Positions 1 to 9,558 of a stretch of 64,000 nt of DNA are shown here, piece by piece (the stretch's first letter is position 1; every line of letters begins with the position of its first letter). Origin of the DNA: CAYMZZ01 sp046297935 (lineage in GTDB: Bacteria; Bacteroidota; Bacteroidia; Chitinophagales; Chitinophagaceae); NCBI GenBank assembly GCA_046297935.1, contig JBKBHA010000001.1, positions 744,001 to 808,000 on the forward strand, in the 5' to 3' direction. Both the position numbers and the translations under genes were made by a program. The notes under the pieces are model-generated. The model saw only the letters and a program-made list of their open reading frames with translations, did no database searches and was not told where the DNA came from.

Positions 1-2
1 AG

Positions 3-3000
3 CCCCTACAACTAAAGACAAGCTTGTTTGGACAGCAGGGGGCGGGCAGGACATGGCGTGGCGATAGCTTAGTATTAGCGTCGCAAGACGGGGCCATTGA
101 TTGGATATTCCGTGTCAGAAATAGTTTTGACTGGCAGCTGGGTGGCAGTACCTGGAGCCAGGGCAAATGGCAGTTATTTATTTTTGGCAGCTTGTTTTTT
201 TTCATTGCGATTGTTGTACTCAATTCAATTCTGAGCCGACCGGATCAGCAGAATATGGTTACGCAGATTCTGGCCGGTATTGTATTGGTGTTTTTAACAA
301 CCAGGTTTTTTCTTTACTGGCGCTACAAGAGCTTCCCTCCCTTCGAGGGGCTCGACCTTCCGTCGGAGCAGCAATTGAATAGCAGCGGCAACTTTCTCGT
401 CATCGTAGCAGCAACGCTGGGGCTCTCGTTGATCTTTGGAACAAGGATTTGGGAGTGGATCAGACAAAAGGCCGGTCTGCGGCAACTTCAATTGTTTTCT
501 GATAGGCAAAGCGGGCGGTTAGCTGCAACTAATACTGGCTGGACACGATTACTTGAGCGTCCCCTGACATTTTTTGCCGCATGGTTTGGGCTGCTGGGCA
601 GTGCTGCCGTTATATCGATATTGGGCGGTTCTGCCGGAGCTGTCAATCGCCATCTTGCCATTGTGCTGATCATTTTCTATTTTGTCTTTTTATATTGGTC
701 CTACCGCTTTTCGCCACTGATGGCCGATCAGCAAAGGGCCTGGTGGAAGCTAAAAACCCATCGCTGGTCGCAGATGATCATCAGCAATCCGGTAAAGGTT
801 TTGTTATCACTTAGCCTGCTTGCATTGTTCGGATGGATCGATATCGGATTCGCCATAGTATTTTTAAATTTCCTGTTATTTCATGAGGCTTTTCTCTGTA
901 TCAATTACGCCATAGGGGGGCTTTCGGCAGGCAGTAGCCGTAATGCGCGCGCTATGGCGTGGCTGGGTGGAATATATCTGACTTTGTTTGTCCTCAATTT
1001 ATTGTTTGCGCCCTATCTATTTGGTTTTTTGCTGCAGATGCCGGACTGGTTGTATATCGTCTTGTTTGCATTCGGCGGCGCCTTTTTGGTTTTAATTGGC
1101 ATTCGTTTGCAGCCCTTTCAAACTAAATCATCCTGGAAGTGGGTGTTGTTGGTGTCGGCCATATTTTCACTTGTTGCGATGTTTGTTTTTCCTAAGGAAA
1201 AATTACTGGAAAAAGCGGCCAGCACGCAGTATCGTATCAATGTGCTTACGCAGCCGGTAGACGAAGCGCTCACGGCGGCATACAGTCGCGGTGCCAACTA
1301 CGTGCCGGTAATAAGGGCCGCGCAGAACCAATGGTTCATCAACACATTTGTAGAAGGGGCACATAATCCTGCGGCCGACGGTGTTGCATTCAGGCTGTTA
1401 CCACACTCGCCGCAGAGCAAGGGTGCCAGATACAATGCGCAAGCCACTGATCTGGTTTCGAGCCGTTTTTTGCTGGGTGAACATGGTAGAGCGGCCATTT
1501 TTCTGTACGTGTGTCTTCTCTTGCTACCCGCTATTGTGCTCGGTTCATTTTACCAGCTATATCCCGATTTTACCAACCGGATAAATCGGTCCTACGCCAC
1601 AGCCACTGCCGGATTTGCCATTCTGAATTATTTGTTGGTGACAGCCCTTATGGTTGTGCTCGCAGCTACAGGCAGATATATTTTTTTCGGACAGGATTTG
1701 CCTTTTGCGAGTATTCTGAGTAAACAGTCTATTATCTTTCCGGTAGCGTTACTGATATTGTTGTTGTTGTTGTTTCGAAGTTTGCAGGCAGAACGATTTG
1801 CCAATAGGCGCAAGTGGTTGCCAGGTATTTCAGTGATGCTGCTGTTGTTTGTGTTGTTGTTTTTTGTGCAACCTCCATTTAACCGGCAAAAGGAATTTAC
1901 AGTGCCTGGCCTGGCTAATTCGCTCGAAACATTTGTGGCCACGCGTTTGCAGCCGCTTCTCGACCATTTTGACACAGCTGCTGCAACCCGCCGTCTGCCG
2001 GTGGTACAGAAGGACCGACTGTTTTGTGATTCATTGCGTAAGAGTATGCAGCAATTGCGGATGGTGGGTGATAATCCCTTTTTCTGGCGCGAGGCAGAGC
2101 AATATGCGTATTCCGGCTACAGCCGCCACCGCGACCAGCGTAAATTGCTTTTTCTGGATCCGAATGCAAACGGATTGAAACTGGCTGTGAATGACCGCTT
2201 CTTCCAGGTGGAGCCGCCGCCTCATTTGCAAACGTTGTGGAAGGGTGATGTTGTGGGCGACACTTCTGTCATTAATCTCGTAGTCTGGAATGCAGGCAAC
2301 AATCGAGAGATAAGCAGAAGAGTAGATCGCCGAGTTGCAACCAGCGACCCGGTTTCCTTAGGCGGCCTTACGATCAGCTTTGGTGATAGCAGGAACAACG
2401 GCCACGCTTTACTAACCAATACTGGTACGGTTGATTTAGTATTGCGATCGGACGACTTCAGTGGCACACTAAAGGCTGGCGAAAGCATCCCGCTGTTTAA
2501 CGAAACTGTATGGGAGTATGGAAGGCAAGGCGAAAATTTGCATGGGTGGATCGGTCTTCATCCAGATGCCTTCATGCGCAATTTCCTCGTCAATGGCAGT
2601 AGATACTATTTTTATCCGTTAGGAGAGCGTTTTATTTGGGCCCGAAATTTTGCAGAGGCAACTTCTGTCGACTTTGCGAAACTGGGTCGTTTGACCGAAT
2701 CCGCGATCGTTTCACTTGATTATACATGGACCGACAGCCTGACGGCGATGATGGAGGAGCTGATGGATGCGAATGGCGCGTTTGGCAAACATGCAGGTTA
2801 TGCAATCACTGTAGCAGATGCTGAAGGCAGGCTGCTGGCAATGGCAGATTATGTTAAGGGTTCTAATCGGGTTAGTCCTAACGACAAGGCTGCTTTTATG
2901 CATTTGATGATGGATGATGACGCTGTAATGATGCCTTCGGACTGGAGACGACAATTGGGTAATCTGAATTTATTGCGAATGAATCCGGGGCCCGGATCTA

Positions 3001-4127
3001 CATTAAAGCCGATTGTTTTCCCAGCTATCGCTTCGCAACTGGCTATGGACTGGAACCAGTTTTCGAGTACTGGCTTTAGTGAAAAGCAAAAATTTTTCGG
3101 AGGCATGAAGGTGCCCGAGTATGATTTTGAACTCAACAATGGTCGCATTAGTACTGTTGCCGATTACATCCGACTCTCAGACAATTATTATCATGCCAAC
3201 CTATTGTTATTGGGTTCTTATAGAAAGCAGTCTATTGAAAGAATCCTTGATGAAAAATTTCAAAGCAAGCCGGGTGTAAATGGCTTCTGGCCCCGGTTGG
3301 ATTATCGTGGCAAAACCTGGTATATGCATGATTTTCGAAACTGGCCCAATTATGATCAGGGGCAGGTTGACTTTGGAGCAGACAGCAGCTTCGTAAGTAT
3401 TGGCTTGCTTCAGAATTTCGGAATGAGTACGGATCCTGCAAAGGCGGCGCCACCTGTTTTTAATTCAAGCTACGATCGCAGTTTGTTGGGCACCGTGGCA
3501 CGTCAGTCAGGTTTTGTGCTGCCGGAGTGGTCGTTGTTCGATCAAAGAGGACTTGGAATTGATCACCGCATTCCTTATGATTTGTTCCTTCATTGTTTTC
3601 GGGGACATGTAAAAGGCAGCAGCCAGGTGCTGATATCGCCAGTGGGAATGGTGAATGCACTCGGGAAATTGGTAAGCCAGGACCTTGGGTATTCGCTGAG
3701 TTTGAATCCGAACCCCTCTGATTCAGACTTTCGGCCCTTCCATCTGGACGCTGGTGTAAATTATAATGAATACCTTGACCTAATGCGTACGGAAGTATTT
3801 GCCGGCATGCGGTCGGTTCTTGAACGCGGTACTGCGGCAGGTTTAGGAAAACAGCTGAAACAAGGTGGTCCGTACTATTATTTTGCAAAAACAGGCACTA
3901 CTGGCGACGATGAGAAAAGAACGAAATCAAAGTTGATGGCACTTATTATATCCAGCAGTGATTTGTCGTCGCCTGATCACGTGTTCAGGAACAATCCCTT
4001 CCTGGTCGTTTATTTTACCTGTCAGGATGGTCCCGCCCAGCAACAAGAAGAATTCCAGGCCCGTGTTATTCGGTACCTGGAATCCAGCCAGACATTCCGG
4101 CGATATATGACGAAGGGTAAAGATTAA
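3..4127 (+). CDS. SEDS-like/penicillin-binding protein fusion (5' partial)
   Basis: Membrane peptidoglycan synthase that appears to carry both polymerase and crosslinking activities. The frame is open to the window edge, so the start lies upstream; numbering here starts at the TTG at 24. The first ~640 residues hold ten or more membrane segments with FtsW/RodA-like features: an ATDLV stretch (Asp476) matching the SEDS TDFIF motif, and LPFAS near residue 560 matching LPFxSYGGS. After a periplasmic linker comes a class B PBP transpeptidase with all three motifs: STLK (Ser992-Lys995), SDN (1052-1054) and KTG (1289-1291). The transpeptidase call is strong. The SEDS call rests on weaker motif similarity. 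Fusion of the two partners, usually separate proteins, is notable. A gap of about 450 bases follows; apart from the terminator near 4526 nothing is recognised in it. Confidence 0.8.
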   Translation, partial: PLQLKTSLFGQQGAGRTWRGDSLVLASQDGAIDWIFRVRNSFDWQLGGSTWSQGKWQLFIFGSLFFFIAIVVLNSILSRPDQQNMVTQILAGIVLVFLTTRFFLYWRYKSFPPFEGLDLPSEQQLNSSGNFLVIVAATLGLSLIFGTRIWEWIRQKAGLRQLQLFSDRQSGRLAATNTGWTRLLERPLTFFAAWFGLLGSAAVISILGGSAGAVNRHLAIVLIIFYFVFLYWSYRFSPLMADQQRAWWKLKTHRWSQMIISNPVKVLLSLSLLALFGWIDIGFAIVFLNFLLFHEAFLCINYAIGGLSAGSSRNARAMAWLGGIYLTLFVLNLLFAPYLFGFLLQMPDWLYIVLFAFGGAFLVLIGIRLQPFQTKSSWKWVLLVSAIFSLVAMFVFPKEKLLEKAASTQYRINVLTQPVDEALTAAYSRGANYVPVIRAAQNQWFINTFVEGAHNPAADGVAFRLLPHSPQSKGARYNAQATDLVSSRFLLGEHGRAAIFLYVCLLLLPAIVLGSFYQLYPDFTNRINRSYATATAGFAILNYLLVTALMVVLAATGRYIFFGQDLPFASILSKQSIIFPVALLILLLLLFRSLQAERFANRRKWLPGISVMLLLFVLLFFVQPPFNRQKEFTVPGLANSLETFVATRLQPLLDHFDTAAATRRLPVVQKDRLFCDSLRKSMQQLRMVGDNPFFWREAEQYAYSGYSRHRDQRKLLFLDPNANGLKLAVNDRFFQVEPPPHLQTLWKGDVVGDTSVINLVVWNAGNNREISRRVDRRVATSDPVSLGGLTISFGDSRNNGHALLTNTGTVDLVLRSDDFSGTLKAGESIPLFNETVWEYGRQGENLHGWIGLHPDAFMRNFLVNGSRYYFYPLGERFIWARNFAEATSVDFAKLGRLTESAIVSLDYTWTDSLTAMMEELMDANGAFGKHAGYAITVADAEGRLLAMADYVKGSNRVSPNDKAAFMHLMMDDDAVMMPSDWRRQLGNLNLLRMNPGPGSTLKPIVFPAIASQLAMDWNQFSSTGFSEKQKFFGGMKVPEYDFELNNGRISTVADYIRLSDNYYHANLLLLGSYRKQSIERILDEKFQSKPGVNGFWPRLDYRGKTWYMHDFRNWPNYDQGQVDFGADSSFVSIGLLQNFGMSTDPAKAAPPVFNSSYDRSLLGTVARQSGFVLPEWSLFDQRGLGIDHRIPYDLFLHCFRGHVKGSSQVLISPVGMVNALGKLVSQDLGYSLSLNPNPSDSDFRPFHLDAGVNYNEYLDLMRTEVFAGMRSVLERGTAAGLGKQLKQGGPYYYFAKTGTTGDDEKRTKSKLMALIISSSDLSSPDHVFRNNPFLVVYFTCQDGPAQQQEEFQARVIRYLESSQTFRRYMTKGKD

Positions 4128-4525
4128 AACAAAGCAGCCGGCAAGTTCATCCACCGAATTGCAGCGTCCGTAACTGCGGGGGATAAATCGTCGACTGCTT
4201 GTTTAAGCGCTGGCTGTCGTGTCCAATCAGCCATAGCCTGCCTTCCATTGTGTGGAAAGCCATATAAAGAACCGTCCCTGTTATGCGTTAGGGTAATAAA
4301 CTAATAGTAAAAAAAGTGCCGGAAATGGATGACGAACTTGGATTAATATTCTCGTTGATTCATTTTTTATGTGAAAAACAATTAGTTGAAGACAAACGCT
4401 GTGGATAAGTTTGGTGTTCCATTTATTAATATTACCACTGTGTAGTATACGACAAATAGTATAAATGGGGCGAGACGGCAACGTCTGCCGACAGAGTGGG
4501 GATGGATATACTCGAAAATGGGCAA

Positions 4526-4564
4526 AAAAATAACCGCAACGCAGGAGGCGATGCGGTTATTTTT
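4526..4564 (-). terminator. Hairpin terminator after the DUF1573 pair
   Basis: AAAAATAACCGCA (4526-4538) pairs with TGCGGTTATTTTT (4552-4564) around a 13-base loop. It lies 18 bases beyond the stop of the minus-strand DUF1573 gene. The A/T flanks would let it work in both directions. Confidence 0.75.
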
Positions 4565-4581
4565 CTTATAGTCAGGTCCTG

Positions 4582-5043
4582 TTATCCTCTTTTGCTTGCA
4601 CCTGCTGGGGCTGAAGTAGCGGGCTTAGAGGTTTTTGATGCTTCTGGTTGCGATTGTTCTGCAACCACTTCGCCAGTTATATGTAATACCTTTTGAATGT
4701 CAATTCCGGCAAACTTTACATAAATGTCTTTGTTGATTGGCCCGGCTGCTGCCGCGTTATATACTACTTTGAGTCGTGCTGTCGCACCGGGTGCCACTGG
4801 CTCCTTTGGAATTTCCGGAACAGTGCAACCACAGCTGGAATGAGCATTCTCCACTACCAGGGGCCTATCGCTTATGTTCTTTAATTCGAAATAATAGGTA
4901 ACAGGTACGCCTTGTTTTACTTTTCCGAAGTTGTGATTTTCTTCATTGAATTTAGCCACATCGTCCGGCTTTGCCTGAGCGTTTTGTGCGAAAGCAGCAA
5001 CAGTAAGGAAGAGGGCGGCGGTAGCTGCGAAAATTTTTTTCAT
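4582..5043 (-). CDS. DUF1573 secreted protein (second of pair)
   Basis: A 153-residue exported protein with a Sec signal peptide (MKKIFAATAALFLTVAAFAQ) followed by one DUF1573 domain, an Ig-like ASPM/SPD-2/Hydin-type fold common in Bacteroidota envelopes. The family signature SSCGCTVP is present at about residues 68-75, within the pattern of a short conserved core ending in an ITGEV strand. The C-terminus is a Ser/Ala/Lys-rich tail. It follows a paralogous DUF1573 gene by ten bases, so the two are probably co-transcribed. Function is not established for the family. Confidence 0.85.
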   Translation of the reverse strand: MKKIFAATAALFLTVAAFAQNAQAKPDDVAKFNEENHNFGKVKQGVPVTYYFELKNISDRPLVVENAHSSCGCTVPEIPKEPVAPGATARLKVVYNAAAAGPINKDIYVKFAGIDIQKVLHITGEVVAEQSQPEASKTSKPATSAPAGASKRG

Positions 5044-5053
5044 GATTTGAGGT

Positions 5054-5503
5054 TTAGAAGTTTTGCTTTTTTAGAAATTGTACAGCGGCATTAGCAGGAG
5101 CGGCACCTTCAGGCGCTTTCCATACGGTACCTTTAATCATCAATGTGCGACTTTGCTGGCCGTTGTTGTATGTGATTGTAACAGGTTTGCTGAATGGGCC
5201 TTCTGTAGCGGCATTAAAGCCGACCTTTATGACAGCCGTTGCACCAGGTGCAATAGCATCGCGACTCCATTCCGGAGTGGTGCAGCCACAAGCGGCACGT
5301 ACATCCTCCAAACGCAGCGGTGTAGTTCCGGCATTCGTGATTTGAAATTCGGTGTAAACAGGTTTGCCCTGTGCTATCTGCCCGAAATCATGTTCGGTTT
5401 TGTTGGTTTTCAAAGGATCTGCTGCTGTTATAGCTGTTTCGTTCTGTGCCATTACCAACTGGCCGAGGGTCAACAACAGGCAGATCGACAGGATTTTTTT
5501 CAT
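5054..5503 (-). CDS. DUF1573 secreted protein (first of pair)
   Basis: A 149-residue exported protein. The start at 5503 gives a proper signal peptide (MKKILSICLLLTLGQLVMAQ); a longer frame back to 5575 adds an unconvincing 24-residue leader and was not used. A single DUF1573 domain follows, with AACGCTTP as the family signature. It is a diverged paralogue of the downstream gene and the likely first gene of a two-gene operon closed by the hairpin near 4526. It may be a periplasmic or surface binding domain; no substrate is suggested by the sequence. Confidence 0.85.
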   Translation of the reverse strand: MKKILSICLLLTLGQLVMAQNETAITAADPLKTNKTEHDFGQIAQGKPVYTEFQITNAGTTPLRLEDVRAACGCTTPEWSRDAIAPGATAVIKVGFNAATEGPFSKPVTITYNNGQQSRTLMIKGTVWKAPEGAAPANAAVQFLKKQNF

Positions 5504-5745
5504 TTTGCGTCGATTGTGGTTCAAAATTAATAGAAAAGAAGACCAAATGCAACCGACGGTTGCATCCTGCCGCAATTAAATTTCAGCGACATTTGATTAC
5601 AGAAATGGAGAACTACAGCCGTCCATCTTGTACAAACACCTGTTAGTCAGTAAATAATAAAACATGGGTTAGCAGGTTGATTGTCAGATCGCTGTAAATA
5701 TAAGGCTTGTGGGTAATCTGCTGTCATATATGGGCTTTTCTCCCT

Positions 5746-5753
5746 TATTTTTG
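5746..5753 (+). promoter_or_regulatory. -7 box TATTTTTG for the E1 gene
   Basis: Exact match to the Bacteroidota -7 consensus TAnnTTTG. Only four bases (CGAA) separate it from the ATG at 5758, so the transcript should begin at or next to the start codon. No convincing -33 TTTG is seen. Confidence 0.5.
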
Positions 5754-5757
5754 CGAA

Positions 5758-8151
5758 ATGGAGCATTTAATATCCAATAGTTTGCCTGCTGAGGCCAAGC
5801 TTTCCTTCGACAAGTTTCGGGAAGAAGTATTGAATGATTACCGGATAGCCTGTCTAAGCAGGGAAGCCAGTTTGCTTGCACGAAAGGAAGTGTTGACCGG
5901 AAAGGCCAAATTTGGCATTTTCGGTGACGGAAAAGAAGTGGCACAGGTGGCAATGGCCAAGTTTTTCAGGCCCGGAGATTTTCGTAGCGGGTACTATCGC
6001 GACCAAACTTTTCATTTTGCAATAGGTCAGTCTACTGTTGACCAGTTTTTTGCTCAATTATATGCCGATCCTGATACCAACAATGATCCCAACAACGGCG
6101 GGCGTCAAATGGTATCGCATTTTTGTACGAGGCTAACAGATCAGAATGGTGACTGGCTGGATTTAGCCAAACGACACAATATTGCCAGCGACATGGCACC
6201 TACAGCGGCACAAATGCCGAGGTCGCTTGGCCTGGCTTTGGCATCACGTCTGTTTCGGGAAGTTCCGGAATATCAGCAGTGGTCCAATCTGTCGAACAAC
6301 GGCAATGAAGTTTGTTTTTGCACCATTGGCGACGCATCCACTTCGGAGGGGCACTTCTGGGAAACCATCAATGCGGCCGGCGTGCTGCAGGTCCCATTGG
6401 CAGTGTTTGTGTGGGACGATGGTTATGGCATATCTGTTCCCAGAAAATATCAAACCACTAAAGGTTCTATTTCCGAGGCATTGGCTGGGTTTCAGAAGGA
6501 GGAAGACAGCAACGGAATTCAAATCATAAAAGTGAAAGGCTGGGATTATGCCGGCATGTGCGAAGCTTTTGATGAAGGTATCCGCTACGCGCGCGACACC
6601 CATACGCCAGTGCTTTTTCATGTGGAAGAAATCACTCAGCCCCAGGGACACTCTACTTCAGGGAGTCACGAGCGATATAAAAGCCAGGAGCGGCTGGTCT
6701 GGGAAAGAGAATGGGACGGGTTGAAGAAAATGAGAGAGTGGATTCTGGAAAATGATCTTGCTTCAGAAGAAGAAGTGGAGGAGGTAGAACATAGCACGAA
6801 GAAAGAGGTGAAAGAGTGTAAGGACCTTGCCTGGCAAAATTACCTTCGACCAATTTTGTTGCAGGTTGAAAGAACCGTACAGCTACTCACCGACATGGCC
6901 AAGTCACTGCCTGATCAGGCAGCGTCTTTAAATCGAATCAGTCAAAATTTGAAAGCTAATCGGGAGCCGCTTCGTCGCGATATTATGAAAGCGCTTCACG
7001 ACGCGCTGGACCTGGCAGGCAATCATGATTCCGCATATTGGACCCGTGATTACTATAAAGTTTTGATGGCGGAAAGCCGGCAATTGTATAATTCACATTT
7101 ATATAATGAAGGCCCTCGTAGCGCGCTGGCCGTGCAGGAAACCAAGGCAAGCTATCCGGCGGAGTTGCAAATGGTGAATGGATATGAAGTATTGAACAAG
7201 TATTTTGATCAACTTTTCGCCAACAACCATAAGGTGGTGGCATTTGGCGAGGATCTCGGCCAGATTGGCGACGTAAATCAGGGATTCAGCGGTTTGCAGG
7301 CAAAGCATGGCAGTGGCCGAATATTCGACACAGGTATTCGAGAACTAACCATTATGGGGCAGGGAATAGGGTTGGCCTTGCGAGGCTTGCGTCCAATTGC
7401 CGAAATTCAGTATCTCGATTATCTGCTATATGGCTTGCAGCCTCTCAGCGATGATGTTGCAACGCTACATTACCGCACCGTTGGACAGCAAAGTTGTCCT
7501 ATCATTGTTCGCTCACGCGGCCACCGACTGGAGGGGATTTGGCATAGTGGATCACCTATGGGAATGATCATAAATGCGCTTCGCGGAATGTATGTGTGCG
7601 TGCCCAGAAACATGGTACAGGCTGTAGGGATGTACAACACTTTGCTGCAAGGTAATGATCCGGCTATTATCATTGAATGTCTGAACGGATATCGTCTTAA
7701 GGAGTCATTGCCTTCGAACCTGCTTGAAATGACGGTACCGCTCGGAATTCCAGAAGTGATCAGGGAAGGTAACGATGTTACCATTGTGTCATATGGTTCC
7801 GTGTTGCGGATTATTCAGGAAGCAGCCCAGTCACTTTCTGCGCAAGGAATCGAATGTGAAGTAATTGATGTGCAGACTTTGTTGCCATTTGACCGCGAAC
7901 AGCGTATTCTGGAGTCGTTGAAAAAAACGAACCGAATCGTGTTCGTAGACGAGGATGTGCCCGGAGGTGCGGCGGCCTATATGTTCAATCAGGTAATGGA
8001 AGGTCAGGGTGGTTACAGGTATCTCGATGTAGCTCCACGAACCATTACAGGTAAAGCACATCGGCCGGCTTATGGTAGCGACGGTGATTACTTCAGTAAG
8101 CCCAATGCAGAGGAAATAGAAACGGTGATCAGGGAAATGATGGCTGAATAA
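5758..8151 (+). CDS. 2-oxoacid dehydrogenase E1, fused alpha and beta subunits
   Basis: Thiamine-diphosphate enzyme of 797 residues that decarboxylates a 2-oxoacid, probably branched-chain 2-oxoisovalerate, and passes the acyl group to a lipoyl E2. The alpha half carries the TPP/Mg motif GDASTSEGHFWE with DDGYGIS (about residues 191-225). After a helical linker, the beta half starts near residue 470 with GEDLGQIGDVNQGF and includes the substrate-channel stretch FDTGIRE. Such single-chain E1 proteins are common in Bacteroidota. The ATG at 5758 was chosen because MEHLISNSLP starts a compact N-terminus and a -7 box lies just upstream; a GTG at 5707 would add 17 implausible residues. E2 and E3 are not nearby. 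Substrate assignment is an inference. Confidence 0.9.
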   Translation: MEHLISNSLPAEAKLSFDKFREEVLNDYRIACLSREASLLARKEVLTGKAKFGIFGDGKEVAQVAMAKFFRPGDFRSGYYRDQTFHFAIGQSTVDQFFAQLYADPDTNNDPNNGGRQMVSHFCTRLTDQNGDWLDLAKRHNIASDMAPTAAQMPRSLGLALASRLFREVPEYQQWSNLSNNGNEVCFCTIGDASTSEGHFWETINAAGVLQVPLAVFVWDDGYGISVPRKYQTTKGSISEALAGFQKEEDSNGIQIIKVKGWDYAGMCEAFDEGIRYARDTHTPVLFHVEEITQPQGHSTSGSHERYKSQERLVWEREWDGLKKMREWILENDLASEEEVEEVEHSTKKEVKECKDLAWQNYLRPILLQVERTVQLLTDMAKSLPDQAASLNRISQNLKANREPLRRDIMKALHDALDLAGNHDSAYWTRDYYKVLMAESRQLYNSHLYNEGPRSALAVQETKASYPAELQMVNGYEVLNKYFDQLFANNHKVVAFGEDLGQIGDVNQGFSGLQAKHGSGRIFDTGIRELTIMGQGIGLALRGLRPIAEIQYLDYLLYGLQPLSDDVATLHYRTVGQQSCPIIVRSRGHRLEGIWHSGSPMGMIINALRGMYVCVPRNMVQAVGMYNTLLQGNDPAIIIECLNGYRLKESLPSNLLEMTVPLGIPEVIREGNDVTIVSYGSVLRIIQEAAQSLSAQGIECEVIDVQTLLPFDREQRILESLKKTNRIVFVDEDVPGGAAAYMFNQVMEGQGGYRYLDVAPRTITGKAHRPAYGSDGDYFSKPNAEEIETVIREMMAE

Positions 8152-8203
8152 CGACTTTCGATGCATTCAGTGCTGTAGGCAACAATGCGAACGCTGTTGC
8201 AGG

Positions 8204-8593
8204 TTAAAGAAACCGTTGCTTTTCCTCTTCCGTCGGAATTCTGCAGGTCTCTCTTTTGCCAAACCATTTGTAGCGGTTGCGGGCAATCAAACGATATAAG
8301 GGATCCCGAAGAAATGCCGGAATAACAATAAATGCATAGAGGCATTTGGCCGGCCATTTCAAATAACGGGCAATACGGACCGCGGCCGTGGAGTAGAACG
8401 AAATCCGGTCGTCTTCAATCAGGATCACGCTTTCTATTTCTTTACCGATCTTAAATCTTTCCACCAGCTCCCGCCCGGCCGGCGACTGATTGGCAGTGAA
8501 ACGGAGATTTGCCTTCGGGTCGTTACTTATGGCGAAGTTGACCATGCGGTTGCAGTAGTTGCAGTAGCCGTCGAAGATGATGATTGGGGGCAT
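8204..8593 (-). CDS. DCC-family thiol-disulfide oxidoreductase-like protein (DUF393)
   Basis: A 129-residue protein of the DUF393/DCC family. The diagnostic N-terminal motif FDGYCNYC (residues 7-14, DxxCxxC) is intact. The central YSTAAVRIARYL and LYRLIARNRYKWFG stretches match the rest of the family. The thioredoxin-like DxxCxxC site suggests redox activity, but substrates are unknown for most members. It lies downstream of the YebC gene on the same strand, separated by about 130 bases that contain a heptamer repeat array. Confidence 0.85.
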   Translation of the reverse strand: MPPIIIFDGYCNYCNRMVNFAISNDPKANLRFTANQSPAGRELVERFKIGKEIESVILIEDDRISFYSTAAVRIARYLKWPAKCLYAFIVIPAFLRDPLYRLIARNRYKWFGKRETCRIPTEEEKQRFL

Positions 8594-8597
8594 AGGG

Positions 8598-8687
8598 GTG
8601 AGAGGTGAAAGGTGAGAGGTGAGAGGCTTGTCTGCCGAAGCGGAGCGAAGGCAGATGAGACGTGAAACGTGAAACGGTGAAACGGTG
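8598..8687. repeat. Heptamer repeat array between the yebC-like and DCC genes
   Basis: Four head-to-tail 7-mers (GTGAGAG, GTGAAAG, GTGAGAG, GTGAGAG) occupy 8598-8625. After about 36 bases, three GTGAAAC units follow at 8662-8683, the last offset by one base. A larger array of the same kind lies at 46351-46476. It is non-coding and directly abuts the start of the DCC gene. Confidence 0.8.
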
Positions 8688-8724
8688 TTTTGCCGACAAT
8701 GATACGTTCCAAAGCCTCATTCGG

Positions 8725-9447
8725 TTATCCCATATTGTGAAATACCTTCTGTACATCGTCATCCTGCTCAAGCCGTTCGATAAGTTTACTCACGTCCTCT
8801 GCCTGTGCATCTGAAACGGGCACCGTGGTGCCTGGTATCCATTCAAGTTCGGCGCTGATTGGGTTGATATTTTTTTCTTCCAGTGCCTTTTGCATGTTTC
8901 CAAAATCAGTGAAGCCCACACGCAGAACCAGGATGTTTTCGCCGTTTTCATCCGTGCTTTCGCCCAGTTCTTCAAGACCATGATCTATTAACTCCAGTTC
9001 CAGTTCTTCGATATTCAGGCCTTCGGGTTTCAATTTAAATACCCCCATTTTTTTAAACTGAAATGCCACACTGCCGCTATTACCCAGGGCTCCACCGCCT
9101 TTATTGAAGTGCGATTTAACATTGGCAACTGTACGAACGTGGTTGTCGGTAGCGGTTTCCACCAGAATGGCCACACCGTGTGGACCGTACCCTTCATATA
9201 GAATTTCGTCAAAGTTGTCCATTTCCTTACCCAGCGCTCGCTTGATAGCTGCTTCCACACGATCTTTCGGCATATTCACGCTTTTGGCGTTTTGCATGCA
9301 GCGACGGAGGGCTGGGTTGGTATGAGGGTCGGAGCCGCCTGATTTTACGGCAATGGCAATTTCTTTTCCAATGCGGGTGAACTGTTTCGCCATCCTGTCC
9401 CAGCGTGCAAACATGGTGGCTTTCCGAACTTCAAATATGCGGCCCAT
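8725..9447 (-). CDS. YebC/PmpR-family regulator/translation factor
   Basis: A 240-residue member of the YebC/TACO1 family, proteins linked to transcriptional control and, more recently, to relief of ribosome stalling. The Bacteroidota form starts MGRIFEVRKATMFARWDRMAKQ; the ATG at 9447 was preferred over an in-frame ATG two codons earlier. Conserved landmarks are GGSDPHTNPALRRC, NMPKDRVEAAIKRA and EGYGPHGVAILVE, with GGALGNSGSVAFQF in the middle domain. Length matches the family. A TAnnTTTG box lies 60 bases upstream. Confidence 0.93.
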   Translation of the reverse strand: MGRIFEVRKATMFARWDRMAKQFTRIGKEIAIAVKSGGSDPHTNPALRRCMQNAKSVNMPKDRVEAAIKRALGKEMDNFDEILYEGYGPHGVAILVETATDNHVRTVANVKSHFNKGGGALGNSGSVAFQFKKMGVFKLKPEGLNIEELELELIDHGLEELGESTDENGENILVLRVGFTDFGNMQKALEEKNINPISAELEWIPGTTVPVSDAQAEDVSKLIERLEQDDDVQKVFHNMG

Positions 9448-9507
9448 GGGCAAATAGATTTAGTGAAAATGAGGCAATTTTCTGCACCTGTTTGGTGCTT
9501 TGCGCTG

Positions 9508-9515
9508 CAAAATTA
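9508..9515 (-). promoter_or_regulatory. -7 box TAATTTTG for the YebC-family gene
   Basis: Minus-strand TAATTTTG matches TAnnTTTG and lies about 60 bases upstream of the YebC start codon. Confidence 0.45.
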
Positions 9516-9558
9516 CAGGTAAATAACCTTAAGTCAATGGGCTATAAGGAACATAAAA

